Under the pieces are notes generated by a model that made no database searches, was not told where the DNA came from, and worked only from the letters and a program-made list of their open reading frames with translations. The position numbers were made by a program, and so were the translations under genes. Shown here piece by piece: positions 1 to 9,417 of a stretch of 64,000 nt of DNA (positions within the stretch are counted from its first letter, which is position 1; each line of letters starts with the position of its first letter). Source of the DNA: FEN-1297 sp963710735 (lineage in GTDB: Bacteria; Bacteroidota; Ignavibacteria; Ignavibacteriales; Ignavibacteriaceae); NCBI GenBank assembly GCA_963710735.1, contig CAVQBN010000001.1, positions 124,001 to 188,000 of the forward strand, written 5' to 3'.

Positions 1-2
1 GG

Positions 3-125
3 TTAAAGGTAAAAGAGTTTATTGTTGCTTACGATATGGTTTTATTTATGTTATTAATAACTTTCGGCTGGGTTATATTATACACCTTTTTTATTCTTAT
101 ATCGATGATATTCTTTTCTTTATAA
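3..125 (+). CDS. possible 3' end of a membrane-protein gene entering the window
   Basis: An open frame runs from the left edge to a TAA at 123-125 and encodes about 40 residues, strongly hydrophobic in its second half (residues such as LFMLLITFGWVILYTFF). This could be the last transmembrane segment of a gene that begins outside the window. An ATG at 36-38 could also start a tiny membrane peptide. No family can be named. Hydrophobic frames arise easily in AT-rich DNA, so this is weak. Confidence 0.25.
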   Translation, partial: LKVKEFIVAYDMVLFMLLITFGWVILYTFFILISMIFFSL

Positions 126-636
126 ATCGAAGAACATTCATTTTAAATAACGCTTTCTTTTTCCAGAAAATGCTTTCGGAAATTTAAATTTATCAAAAAC
201 TAATCATTTCCAATAAACATTTCTATTCTTAGAAATTGTACCTCAATATTTTACTAATCTGCAATCTTATCTAGAATCCTTAAATTTAATGCGAAAGGTT
301 ATTCTAATATTATGAATAAGGATATTTTTAAAAATAAGAAAGCCCACTGATCGGGCGACCAAGGGCTTTAACTCTTTTTGTTCAAAAGGCAGGGGAGAAC
401 CTTTTGAAAGAGTCGAGACAAATATAAAGTTTGAATTTTTGTAATCCAATAAAACTTAATAACTTTAATCAATAAATATTCGATAAGTGAGATATATCAC
501 GGACAATATCTTCAAATTAATTTTGCAGTTACATCGAGTTTAAAAAATTCTGATAAATATTCAGGATATTGGTAAAGTGGAAGTCTAAGGTTTTATCAAA
601 ACTTAATAATTGCAAGAAAAGTTATTTAATAAAAAA
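126..636. other. non-coding stretch holding one structured repeat
   Basis: No convincing gene is seen here on either strand. The only structure is the repeated element at 326-425. The rest is AT-rich without clear stem-loops. The STAS gene to the right ends at 637 reading leftward, so transcription from it would run into this stretch. Confidence 0.6.
326..425. repeat. structured repeat, copy A (candidate minus-strand small RNA with terminator)
   Basis: About 100 nt resemble 30927-31028 in the same orientation, with roughly four of five positions matching. The match includes 30 identical nt at 382-411 and 14 identical nt at 348-361. Read on the minus strand it forms two hairpins. The first has stem CAAAAGG/CCUUUUG with loop UUCUCCCCUG. 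The second has stem AAAGCCC/GGGCUUU (bases 363-369 with 339-345), an inner GGUC/GAUC helix and a U-rich tail, so it looks like an intrinsic terminator. It could be a small RNA, a 3' UTR terminator for the STAS gene 200 nt away, or an intergenic repeat family. The repeat is seen directly; the RNA reading is inference. Confidence 0.7.
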
Positions 637-972
637 TTAGAAACTTTTTACTGCTTCATCAATTGTTTTATAGCTATCAAAAATATGATTTAGTTTTGTG
701 ATAGCTAAAACCCCTTTAATTTTTTCTGAAAGATTGGCAAGTTTAAGGTTTCCGTCTCCGTTCTTCATTGTGGTATACCCGCTTATCAAAATTCCAATGC
801 CAGAACTATTCACAAATTTTACTTCAGAAAGATCTACAACCACATGATTTTTTTTCTCATCAAGAAATTTGTGCAATAAACTACTCAATTCCGCAGCATC
901 GGGTCCGCCCATTAAATCACCTTTAAGTTCTATAATAGCCGCACCATATTTCTCATAATGTTTAATCTTCAT
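637..972 (-). CDS. STAS-domain anti-sigma factor antagonist
   Basis: This 111-residue protein is a single STAS domain of the SpoIIAA/RsbV type. In this family the unphosphorylated protein binds an anti-sigma factor kinase and frees a sigma factor, and phosphorylation of a serine switches it off. The phosphorylation loop is visible as VNSSGIG, residues 54-60, with Ser57 the likely target. Length is normal. A good ribosome binding site (GGGTGG) lies just upstream of the ATG. No partner kinase or phosphatase is adjacent, so the regulated sigma factor is unknown. It appears monocistronic and stands outside the purine island next to repeat copy A. Confidence 0.85.
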   Translation of the reverse strand: MKIKHYEKYGAAIIELKGDLMGGPDAAELSSLLHKFLDEKKNHVVVDLSEVKFVNSSGIGILISGYTTMKNGDGNLKLANLSEKIKGVLAITKLNHIFDSYKTIDEAVKSF

Positions 973-1200
973 GTCACCACCCTTTTAATTATTTTTGATT
1001 AAAATTTTTAGAGCAATATAAAATTATAAATGAATATTTTATTCTGGGTCAATATTAAGGGATTGTAATTTAATCTGAATAAAAGCTACAAACATTAATG
1101 TATAAAATCAATTACAAATTTATTTTATAATTGATGAAAAGAGTAATTACACAATTGAAATATTATTTATTAAACCGAACATTATTTGAAGAAGGATGTT

Positions 1201-2310
1201 TTATTTTGAATTCACTATAGTCGTTCCGGCATTTCCTTTTAAGGTTTCATAATAAAATTCTGTTTTGGTAATACAAACCTTTGTTCCGCCTCCATTTAAA
1301 AAGTTTATAGCCGCTTTTATTTTCGGGCCCATACTACCTGCAGGGAAAACATTTTTATCGTATAAATCAATAGTCTCTTGAAGGCTTAAAATTCTTAAAT
1401 CTTTCTGATCAGGTTTTTGGTAATTTAACTTAGCCCCATCAACATCGGTAAATATAAATAACTCTCCATCCAATTCTTCGTTTTTCTCCTTTGCTTTTTT
1501 GATCAGCATTGTTCCTAATAAACTTGATGCTAAATCTTTATCAACTACTGCCTCAACACCGGTATAAATATCAATTGGCTCTTGGCCTGGGATAAATTTT
1601 CTTTTATAAATTATATCGTAATTACACTTGTATATTTCTTCATCATTAATTACTTGCGGTGTAACTTTTTTTACTGGAATTCCACCCCCGCCCACAGCAA
1701 TAGGAATAATTCCGGATTTTATATTGCTTTCAACAATATCAATCTCAAGGATATCAATCGGTTCTGGGGAAGGAACAACCCATCGCCAAAGTTCTTCACC
1801 ATTTTCATCTTTTTTATAGAACTTCATTAAATGTTTTTCTTCTTTTTGAATTTTTTTAGCTTCCTCTTTTTTATATGACGGACCTATAAATTTTGTGGGG
1901 TTTTGAAAGTTCTCGTCATTTTGATCAACTACAATTCTTGTAATCGTTTCCGCTACTATTCTATTAACTCCTATAATTCTTAATGAATTGGTTAACTGTG
2001 CAAGCATATAGCCCATAGCGCCCTGAGTATCTGCATCGCATACGTCTAAAGGCAATGAGTGTAAAATTGGTTTTGAATACTCTGCCCTTAAAATAATGTT
2101 ACCGACTTGAGGTCCATTCCCATGCGTCAAGATATAATAATCTTCAGGATTATCTTTAATTATTTTGGCTAATATCTCGCAGGTATCTGATGTCCGTTTC
2201 CATTGTTCGGGTAAATCGGGAATTATAAACTTACCGGTTTTGGCATCAATTTGACCGGTAGGTGATACTTCGTTTCCGCCGAGTGCAAATATTCTAAGTT
2301 TTTTTTTCAT
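1201..2310 (-). CDS. arcC: carbamate kinase
   Basis: The enzyme transfers phosphate from carbamoyl phosphate to ADP, giving ATP, CO2 and ammonia. Amino-acid-kinase signatures are present: ALGGNE (9-14), HGNGPQVGN (63-71), VGGGGIPV (206-213), a TDVDGA loop (288-293) and AGSMGPK (324-330). At 369 residues it is about 55 longer than the usual ~310, with an insertion following GGGGIPV (roughly 215-250). It is the last gene of a three-gene minus operon behind the xanthine dehydrogenase genes, 77 nt downstream of the molybdenum subunit. With the YgeW-like carbamoyltransferase at 14.1 kb it would give the energy-yielding end of purine catabolism, like YqeA of the E. coli yge/ygf/yqe cluster. The family call is very safe; the pathway role is inferred from context. 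Confidence 0.93.
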   Translation of the reverse strand: MKKKLRIFALGGNEVSPTGQIDAKTGKFIIPDLPEQWKRTSDTCEILAKIIKDNPEDYYILTHGNGPQVGNIILRAEYSKPILHSLPLDVCDADTQGAMGYMLAQLTNSLRIIGVNRIVAETITRIVVDQNDENFQNPTKFIGPSYKKEEAKKIQKEEKHLMKFYKKDENGEELWRWVVPSPEPIDILEIDIVESNIKSGIIPIAVGGGGIPVKKVTPQVINDEEIYKCNYDIIYKRKFIPGQEPIDIYTGVEAVVDKDLASSLLGTMLIKKAKEKNEELDGELFIFTDVDGAKLNYQKPDQKDLRILSLQETIDLYDKNVFPAGSMGPKIKAAINFLNGGGTKVCITKTEFYYETLKGNAGTTIVNSK

Positions 2311-2387
2311 AATTTATTTCTGCTTTGATTTAAAATTGAAACGACTCGATTATTTTTTAATATAATTGCATGAAGTCTTAATAAGAT

Positions 2388-4670
2388 TTATGTTGGTGAT
2401 GTAGCAGGTTCTTTAATGTTTGAGTATAGTGAAAGTAATATTTTTTCGGGAGTTAATGGAGCGGAAAATTTATATCCTTTTACAGGACGAAAAGCTTTCA
2501 TAGCATTCATTAAAGCGAAAAATGCTCCTATTCCATACATTAAGGGCGGTTCCCCAATTGCTTTTGAATTAAATATACCCATTGGATTAAAAGAATTTTC
2601 CAAAAAATTTACTTCGATTTCTTTAGGAGCAAAATTAATATCCGGAACCTTATATGTTGAAAGTGCATCCGTAAGTAATTTGCCCTCAGAATTATAAATA
2701 ACTTCCTCGATTGTCATCCAGCCGATTCCCTGCACAATTGCGCCTTCAGCCTGGCCTTTATCAATTATTGGACTGAATGATTTTCCAAAATCATGCATAA
2801 TTTTTACATAGTTAATTTCGTATTTTCCCAGCAAGCAGTCAAGTGTAACTTCAACTAAGCCGGTTCCGTATGAAAAGTATGAAAAAGCTTTCCCTTTTAG
2901 CTTTTCTTTGTCGAAAAAAATACCGGGGGTTGCATATTGTGCCTGCGCAGATAAATTTGTCCTTTTTAGGAACGCATTAGTAATTAAGTCTTTCCAGTCT
3001 ATTTGTGTTTTTATTTCCTTATAAAATATTGTTTCGTCCTTTAATGAAATCTTATCATGGTCTTGAACATTAAGAATTTCCGCCGCAACGTTCTTCAAAC
3101 GTTCAACTAAATTTTTACAGGCAATTTCTGTGGCTTTACCGTTTAGATCTGCAGCACTGCTTGCGGCTGTTGGAGAAGAATTAGCAACTCTTGTAGTATT
3201 TGAAGTTTCAATTTTTACTTTATCTATTGATATAGAAAATATTTCTGAAGCAACCTGTCTTATCTTAGCATTAACTCCTTGGCCCATCTCGACTGCGGCA
3301 GTACTTATACCCACACTGCTATCAGAATAAATATGTACTAATGCGCTTGCCTGATTCATGAATGTATTCGTAAAGGAAATACCAAAACAGACAGGCATTA
3401 ATGCCAGTCCTTTTTTAGAAACTTTATTTTTAAGATTATAATCTTCAATTTTTTTCTTTTCTTTACCTATATCATATTTTTTATCTAACTCATCCCAGCA
3501 TACTTTTGCATGACTGTTTATTGCTTTTTGGCCGTACGGGAATTGATCTCCATCGTTCAATAAATTTTTCCTTTGTATTTCATAAGCATCAACTCCCAAT
3601 TGCTCAGCTGCTTTATAAATTGCGGATTCAATTACAAACATTGCCTGAGGCCCTCCAAAACCCCTAAAAGCAGTATTGGGAGGTAAATTAGTTCTGCAGC
3701 ATAATCCGGTTGCTTTTACATTTGGTATGTAATAACTGTTGGTTGTATGGAATAAAGTTCTATCGAGTATGGCAGGGGAGAGGTCGGCAGCTGCACCGGC
3801 GTTTTGATAGAAAATAACTTCGTACGCTAGAATCTTTCCATCTTTTGTTAATCCTAATTTAAAGTCTGATGAATAAGGATGTCGTTTGCCAGTCATTCTC
3901 ATATCTTCCTGCCTTGGCAGAATAAGTTTAACGGGCTTTTTTAAAATAAGTGCTGATACTGCGGCCATTGCAGCCCATGCATTTGCCTGATCTTCTTTGC
4001 CTCCGAATCCCCCACCTAATCTTAAAACGTCGACCTCAACTTTATTCATTGGCAATCCAGTTACTTTTGAAATTGTTCGCTGAACAGCAGTCGGGCCCTG
4101 TGTTGAAGAATAAACTTTTATTCCTCCTCCTTCAAGCGGTAAAGCAATTGCTCCTTGTGTTTCCAGGTAAAGATGTTCCTGTCCGCCAGACTCTGTTTGG
4201 CCTTCTACAATTACATCACATTGAGACCATGCATTATCAAGATCACCACACGAAAAAATTCGCGGCGGAAGAATCAATTCTCCTTTTTTTAATGCTTCTC
4301 TAGGATCGGTTATAACAGGCAGGCTTTCAATTTCAACAGTTATTTTGTTACGTGCTTTTCTTGCAGTCCGAGCATTTACGGCAACAACAATAGCAATCGG
4401 TTCTCCTATAAATTTTACAATCTCGGCAGCAAGCAGTTCTTCATCCTGAATAATTCCGCCAATCTGATTTTCTCCAAGAATATCTTTGGACGTAAATATC
4501 GCTTTTACTCCTTCAACCGATAAAGCTTCGGAGATATCTAAACTTTTAATTTTTCCGTGAGCAGAAGGTGAATAAAAAACGGAAATGTATAACAATCCTT
4601 CCGGTACAATTAAGTCGTCAATAAATTGGGACTCTCCACGAACATGCTGAATAGAATCATAATTTTTCAT
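2388..4670 (-). CDS. xdhA: xanthine dehydrogenase, molybdenum-cofactor subunit
   Basis: This 760-residue protein covers the Ald_Xan_dh_C and MoCo-binding domains of the xanthine oxidase family, which hydroxylates purines such as hypoxanthine and xanthine. The xanthine dehydrogenase hallmark FRGFGGPQ lies near residue 332, including the arginine that positions purines in characterised enzymes. The segment SKAIGEPP near residue 700 carries the catalytic glutamate. LGGGFGGKE (near 219) is the usual glycine-rich Moco loop. Length is normal. The ATG overlaps the frameshift-corrected stop of the upstream Fe-S/FAD gene (ATGA), so the two are translationally coupled. It is probably the true purine hydroxylase of the window; the other two large subunits lack FRGFGGPQ. 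Confidence 0.92.
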   Translation of the reverse strand: MKNYDSIQHVRGESQFIDDLIVPEGLLYISVFYSPSAHGKIKSLDISEALSVEGVKAIFTSKDILGENQIGGIIQDEELLAAEIVKFIGEPIAIVVAVNARTARKARNKITVEIESLPVITDPREALKKGELILPPRIFSCGDLDNAWSQCDVIVEGQTESGGQEHLYLETQGAIALPLEGGGIKVYSSTQGPTAVQRTISKVTGLPMNKVEVDVLRLGGGFGGKEDQANAWAAMAAVSALILKKPVKLILPRQEDMRMTGKRHPYSSDFKLGLTKDGKILAYEVIFYQNAGAAADLSPAILDRTLFHTTNSYYIPNVKATGLCCRTNLPPNTAFRGFGGPQAMFVIESAIYKAAEQLGVDAYEIQRKNLLNDGDQFPYGQKAINSHAKVCWDELDKKYDIGKEKKKIEDYNLKNKVSKKGLALMPVCFGISFTNTFMNQASALVHIYSDSSVGISTAAVEMGQGVNAKIRQVASEIFSISIDKVKIETSNTTRVANSSPTAASSAADLNGKATEIACKNLVERLKNVAAEILNVQDHDKISLKDETIFYKEIKTQIDWKDLITNAFLKRTNLSAQAQYATPGIFFDKEKLKGKAFSYFSYGTGLVEVTLDCLLGKYEINYVKIMHDFGKSFSPIIDKGQAEGAIVQGIGWMTIEEVIYNSEGKLLTDALSTYKVPDINFAPKEIEVNFLENSFNPMGIFNSKAIGEPPLMYGIGAFFALMNAMKAFRPVKGYKFSAPLTPEKILLSLYSNIKEPATSPT

Positions 4671-6089
4671 ACTAATTCCTCCACATTAATCCGTTGTGGA
4701 AATAATTTTAGGAAATGTGAAAATAGTATTTGGCGAAGTAAAAGACTTTTATATTCTGCCGAACCACGAACATCACTAATAGGTGAGATTTCTGATTGAG
4801 CTATCGACGAAGCAGACAAAATATTTTCGTTCGAAATTTCTTTCTCATTAAGAAACTTTGCAGCTTCTTTCTAAAAGCATGGGTATAGGAGAAACGCCAC
4901 CTACAGAAATTTTAATATCTTTAATTAAGTTTTTATTCACTAATAAATAAATTGCCGAATTTACTGTAGCAATATCAAGATTAGTTCTTCTCGAAACTTT
5001 TTCAAAGTTGAATAAAAAATTATTATCCGGCAAAGCAAAGCTTAAATATTCGAGTTTTTCATTTCCTTTTAAGTCTATTATTTTATACCCTTTGTAAAAA
5101 TCTTTAAGCAATACCTCCCTTAAAGAATTTTTACCCATCAAATGTAATATTGGATTCAAAGCAAGAAAAAATATTGTGGAGTCACCGATTGGGGAAGCAT
5201 TAACTATATTTCCTCCAATAGTTGCGGAATTTCTGATGGGCAGGGATCCAAATAGCTGAAAATATTTATCAATATTCTGGAAATAGTTTTTCAGTAAAGA
5301 TGAGTTTTTAATTTCGCTGATAGTGGCACTTGCATGGATAAAACAATTATTGTTTTCAATCCAGATTGGTTCTGATTTTTTAGGACTAGAAATGAAACTG
5401 ACGTTCGAATCTATCATGTCATCCCATTTTTGAACAAATAAATCAGTGCCACCTGAAATAATAACCTTCTCACTTTTAATTTCGTTATTAAAATTATTTC
5501 CTTCAGCTTCCAGTTTTTTTAATCTTTCTGAAATTTGTAAAAAATAATCCGGCAGAATATATTGTTTAACTAAAAATTCTAAATTGTTTTTATTATTCCC
5601 ATTTCTTAATATATCAATAGTATTTTGCGCAGCTCGTTTAATTGAAGCGTATCCGGTACATCTGCAAATATTACCATCAAGCGAAGCAGCCAAATCATCA
5701 ATATTGAATTGCTTGGCATTCAAAAAATATCCTGTAGTTGACATTATAAATCCCGGTGTGCAAAACCCGCATTGTGTTCCGCCTTCATCAACGATTGAGT
5801 TTTGAATAGGATTTAATTCTTTCTGGTTTAATCCCTCAATTGTCACAATATGCTTGTTTTTAATTTTTCCTAAAGGCAATAAGCATGAATTAACTGATTG
5901 ATACTTTAATTCACCGTCATTCAGTTCACCGACTAATATTGTACAAGCGCCGCAATCACCTTCACGGCAAGCTTCTTTTGTACCGGTTAAATGTAGATGC
6001 ATTCGCAAGAAATCTAAAACCGTTGTGGCCGGATGCAGCGAAGTCGTAACTAAATTATTATTGCAGATAAATCTTATTGAGACGTCCAA
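4667..6089 (-). pseudogene. xanthine dehydrogenase 2Fe-2S/FAD fusion subunit, frameshifted
   Basis: The protein feeds electrons from the molybdenum site through two 2Fe-2S clusters to FAD. The N-terminal ferredoxin motif CREGDCGAC (about 40-48), the second cluster (CGFC and CRC pairs, about 105-145) and FAD-domain motifs (SGGTDLF, ATIGGN) are all present. The open frame stops at 4848, inside the last domain. Removing one base from the GAAAGAAGC run near 4866-4873 restores the frame and gives 473 residues, the normal length, with the CO_deh_flav_C domain (including SDVRGSAEYK) ending in a TGA that overlaps the next gene. The start is TTG behind a strong CGGGGAG site. This is a real lesion or a sequence error; the rest of the gene is well preserved. 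Confidence 0.85.
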
Positions 6090-6259
6090 ACTTATCTCCC
6101 CGTAATTTTTGTTGCTAAAATAAACCTAACTTTTTGAACTTTCAAGTAAAAGCCATTTATTAGAAAGTCATTTTTAACGCATATTTATAATTCAGCTTGC
6201 TTAAATAATTTCATGTTTTACGATTATTAAAATAATCATTAATCCAATAAGGTTAATAC

Positions 6260-8008
6260 TTGAAAAGGGAAAATATTCTTAAACCGGTTTGGTTGAAAGC
6301 AACAGTTCTTGGGAGTTTATGGGCCTCCAGTGAAATTATTTTAGGAAGCTTTTTGCATAACCTGAAAATACCTTTCGCCGGAACAATCTTATCGGCAATT
6401 GGGATTATATTATTGGTTGCCGGAAGCCAGAACTGGAATGAGAAAGGCATTATTTGGCGAGCCGGTATAATTTGCGCCTTAATGAAAACTTTATCACCAA
6501 GCGCAGATATTTTTGGGCCGATGATAAGTATTGCAGCTGAAGCATTTTTACTTGAAGCAAGTGTAAGGATTTTTGGGAAAAATATTATCGGATACCTAAT
6601 AGGCGGAGCAGCAGCAGTTTCCTGGAGTTTATTTAACAAAATCATTAATCTAATTTTAATCTATGGTCCAAATATTATTGATTTATATAAGAGCCTTTAT
6701 GAATTTTCAATAAAACAATTGGACTTTCCTCACCTTAGTCCATGGTCTGTAATATTTCTATTATTTATTTTATACATTATTTTAGGTGCAGCAGCTTCTT
6801 TAATTGGAATTAGAATTGGTAAAAATCGAATCAGCCTTGATTATAAAGTGGAAACTGAATTTACAGCTTCGGAATCAAAATATAATTTTACACCGAAAAA
6901 TATAAATCAAAAATTTTCTTTTATATGGTTAGTACTGCATTTAGTAATAATAATTCTCGGTCTGATTTCTTTCAGTATATTTCCTTTATGGATTCCTACA
7001 TTTTTTGTCTCTGTATACGTTTCTTCTTGCATAATTAAATACAAACAAAATCTAAATAGATTAAAAAATATAAAATTTTGGGTATCATTAATTTTGATTA
7101 TGGTTTTATCCGGAATTCTATTAAGCGAATTAAAAACCGGGGGAACTGGAAATTATCTTCCGGGATTTTTAATAGGTTTAGAAATGAACGTAAGAGCATT
7201 CTTAATGATATTCGGATTTTCAAGCATAAGTATAGAACTTCGAAATCCTGAAATAGAAAACTGGTTCAAGAAAAAAGGGATGAGTCAATTTTCTATTTCG
7301 CTTGAGGCCGCATTCAAAATTTTACCATTTATGATTGCAAATATTTCTGAGGAAAAAGAATTATTAAAAAAACCGTTTTACACGATTTCTAAATTAATTA
7401 GTAAAACGGATGTTTGGCTTGAGAAAATTGAAAATCAATTTAATTATGAGTTAAAAATATTTTTTCTAACAGGAAAGAAAGGCAGCGGTAAAACAACTTT
7501 TATTTTGCGAATTCTGACCTTATTGCAGGAGCAAGGATTGAAAGTTGGCGGTATTATTGCTCCCGGTTTTTGGAATAATAATATTCGGTCGAAATTTGAT
7601 ATCATTGATATTAGTTCAAATGAGAGAAAATTATTGTGTGGCTCCGATGTAGACAAAGGCAAAGCATCTATCGGTAGATTTAATTTTACTAAAGAAGGTT
7701 TAGAGCTTGGTAATAAAGCTTTAAGTTATGAAAGGGTTTTGGGAAAAGATATAGTTGTTGTTGATGAAGTAGGGCCGCTTGAGCTTGCAGGCAATGGATG
7801 GGCTAATGGCATAAATGAATTAATATTAAAGTATAATAAAATATTAATCCTTGTTGTCCGTGATGAGATTATTGAAAATGTAAAAAATTATTTTGATATA
7901 GAAAACCCGCAAATCATTAATATAGAAAATAATTCTATAGAAGCAGCTGCAGCAAGAATTATCAATAGCGGAAGTAAGCTGGAAACAAATTTGGCTGTTA
8001 ATATTTGA
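6260..8008 (+). CDS. polytopic membrane protein fused to a THEP1-type NTPase
   Basis: This 582-residue protein has two parts. Residues 1 to about 345 are hydrophobic with about eight to ten membrane segments in two groups (about 10-190 and 225-345) separated by a polar linker. The first group resembles small-molecule transporter S-components and the second loosely resembles ECF T-components; this is inference only. From about 400 it is a THEP1-like NTPase: Walker A GKKGSGKTT (405-413) and Walker B VVVDEVGPLEL (499-509) with Asp502-Glu503, the DEVGPLE form typical of the NTPase_1 family. The start is TTG with AAGG upstream. It lies alone on the plus strand between the xdh operon and ssnA, diverging from the former by 170 bp. 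It could be a one-polypeptide uptake system for a purine or for molybdate. No other transporter is seen in the island. Confidence 0.7.
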   Translation: MKRENILKPVWLKATVLGSLWASSEIILGSFLHNLKIPFAGTILSAIGIILLVAGSQNWNEKGIIWRAGIICALMKTLSPSADIFGPMISIAAEAFLLEASVRIFGKNIIGYLIGGAAAVSWSLFNKIINLILIYGPNIIDLYKSLYEFSIKQLDFPHLSPWSVIFLLFILYIILGAAASLIGIRIGKNRISLDYKVETEFTASESKYNFTPKNINQKFSFIWLVLHLVIIILGLISFSIFPLWIPTFFVSVYVSSCIIKYKQNLNRLKNIKFWVSLILIMVLSGILLSELKTGGTGNYLPGFLIGLEMNVRAFLMIFGFSSISIELRNPEIENWFKKKGMSQFSISLEAAFKILPFMIANISEEKELLKKPFYTISKLISKTDVWLEKIENQFNYELKIFFLTGKKGSGKTTFILRILTLLQEQGLKVGGIIAPGFWNNNIRSKFDIIDISSNERKLLCGSDVDKGKASIGRFNFTKEGLELGNKALSYERVLGKDIVVVDEVGPLELAGNGWANGINELILKYNKILILVVRDEIIENVKNYFDIENPQIINIENNSIEAAAARIINSGSKLETNLAVNI

Positions 8009-8042
8009 AGTATTTAATACTGGAATTCCAATGCTGTCAACT

Positions 8043-9368
8043 TTAATTAATCTGGTTCATCCTTTCCCACAATTTTTTTGCCTCACTTCTGGCCTCGGAA
8101 TAGATTGAATTTATGTCGAATGGAAATTTCCTGTTTTCGTAAACAATATTCCCGTTTATAATAACAGTTTCAACATCTCTTGAAGAAAAACCATAAATAA
8201 AATGCCCTGCCAGATTTTCGTCCACTAATGTTGTCGGTGGAACGTAATCATATATAACTAAATCAGCTATGTATCCTTTTTCTATTTTACCAAAATTTTT
8301 ATCAAAGTATCTTTCTAATAATTCATTCCCATTTTGTAAAAATTTCAAATAATCATCCATCAATAATTTCCCTTTGGTGTCGGCATTTTTAAAATAGCCG
8401 AATTTCAATTCTTCAAACATATTTGATCCAATGCCATCGGTTCCAATTGCAACATTTTTTACTCTGTGCAGGTTATTCATATATCCAACTCCGTTATTCA
8501 TATTGGATCTTGGGTTATGAATTAAAAAAGAATTACGTTCGTTGAGAATTGAAATATCGTTGTCGGTCAAATATACTCCATGCACAATGATAGATTTTTC
8601 ATTTAACAACCATAACTCATCAAGTCTTTGTAAAACATCTTTATTAAAGTGATGATGTGAATAAGATGAATCATATTGATCTTCTGAAACATGAATATGA
8701 AGTCCGCGATTAGTATTAATTAAAGCATCATAAATTTGTTCGAATGAATTATTACTTAAAGTAAAAGGTGCATGAGCGCCGAGAGCTGCCTCAATTAGAT
8801 GTTTTGATTTTCCCGATTTATTTTCTTCTTCAATTAACTTTATAAATTCGATTGATTCTTTTATTCCCTCCGTCATTCCGTCAGTGCCGTTTCTATCTGT
8901 TATTTCATAAGATAAAACTCCACGCAGACCGGTTAATTCAAATGCTTTTTTTAATGTTGCAAGGGATCCGTTTATAAAAGATGGTGAAGCATTATGATCA
9001 AAAACAGAAGTAGTGCCGGCCTTTATTGATTCCAATGCTCCGATTACTCCGCTGTAGTAAAGTGAGTCTTCATCCAGCGCTTTGTCAAGCCTCCACCACA
9101 GATTATTTAAAATGCTTACGAAATCATTTGATGGTTTAATGTCGGCAATAATGCCTCTCGCTAATGATGAATAAAAATGATTATGTGAACAGACTAATCC
9201 TGTTGACACATATTTATCATCAAGTTTAAGGATTTTCTCCGCCTTATAATTATCGCCAACATCCTTTCCAACTTCTATAATTAAATCATTATCAATAACA
9301 ACATCAACATTACAACTTACTTTTGGCGGATTAAATTGAATTAAGTTTGCATTTTTTAATACAAGCAT
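8043..9368 (-). CDS. ssnA: SsnA-type aminohydrolase
   Basis: This 441-residue metal-dependent hydrolase of the amidohydrolase superfamily has metal ligands in SHNHF (His62, His64), HIHVSED, VHGVYL and GTDGIG. It matches the SsnA proteins that accompany YgfK in selenium-linked purine clusters; those are thought to hydrolyse an amide or amidine bond in a ring-opened purine intermediate. It follows ygfK by 49 nt in the same direction and so forms a two-gene operon. Length matches the family. The exact substrate is not known from sequence. Confidence 0.88.
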   Translation of the reverse strand: MLVLKNANLIQFNPPKVSCNVDVVIDNDLIIEVGKDVGDNYKAEKILKLDDKYVSTGLVCSHNHFYSSLARGIIADIKPSNDFVSILNNLWWRLDKALDEDSLYYSGVIGALESIKAGTTSVFDHNASPSFINGSLATLKKAFELTGLRGVLSYEITDRNGTDGMTEGIKESIEFIKLIEEENKSGKSKHLIEAALGAHAPFTLSNNSFEQIYDALINTNRGLHIHVSEDQYDSSYSHHHFNKDVLQRLDELWLLNEKSIIVHGVYLTDNDISILNERNSFLIHNPRSNMNNGVGYMNNLHRVKNVAIGTDGIGSNMFEELKFGYFKNADTKGKLLMDDYLKFLQNGNELLERYFDKNFGKIEKGYIADLVIYDYVPPTTLVDENLAGHFIYGFSSRDVETVIINGNIVYENRKFPFDINSIYSEARSEAKKLWERMNQIN

Positions 9369-9417
9369 ATTTATAACTCGCGTTTAAATATTCTTAAATT
9401 ATTTTAAAACAAATAAT

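Noticed and set aside
267..449. A 60-codon minus-strand frame across the left repeat copy
   Set aside because: It covers the structured repeat, has no ribosome site and the peptide resembles no family. The repeat explains the sequence better.
3950..4303. A 117-codon plus-strand frame inside the xanthine dehydrogenase gene
   Set aside because: It lies opposite a well-conserved catalytic region and its peptide is a leucine/proline-rich antisense translation.
6253..6645. A 130-codon minus-strand frame opposite the start of the membrane-NTPase gene
   Set aside because: The plus-strand frame continues for 582 codons with clear motifs; the antisense peptide has no recognisable feature.
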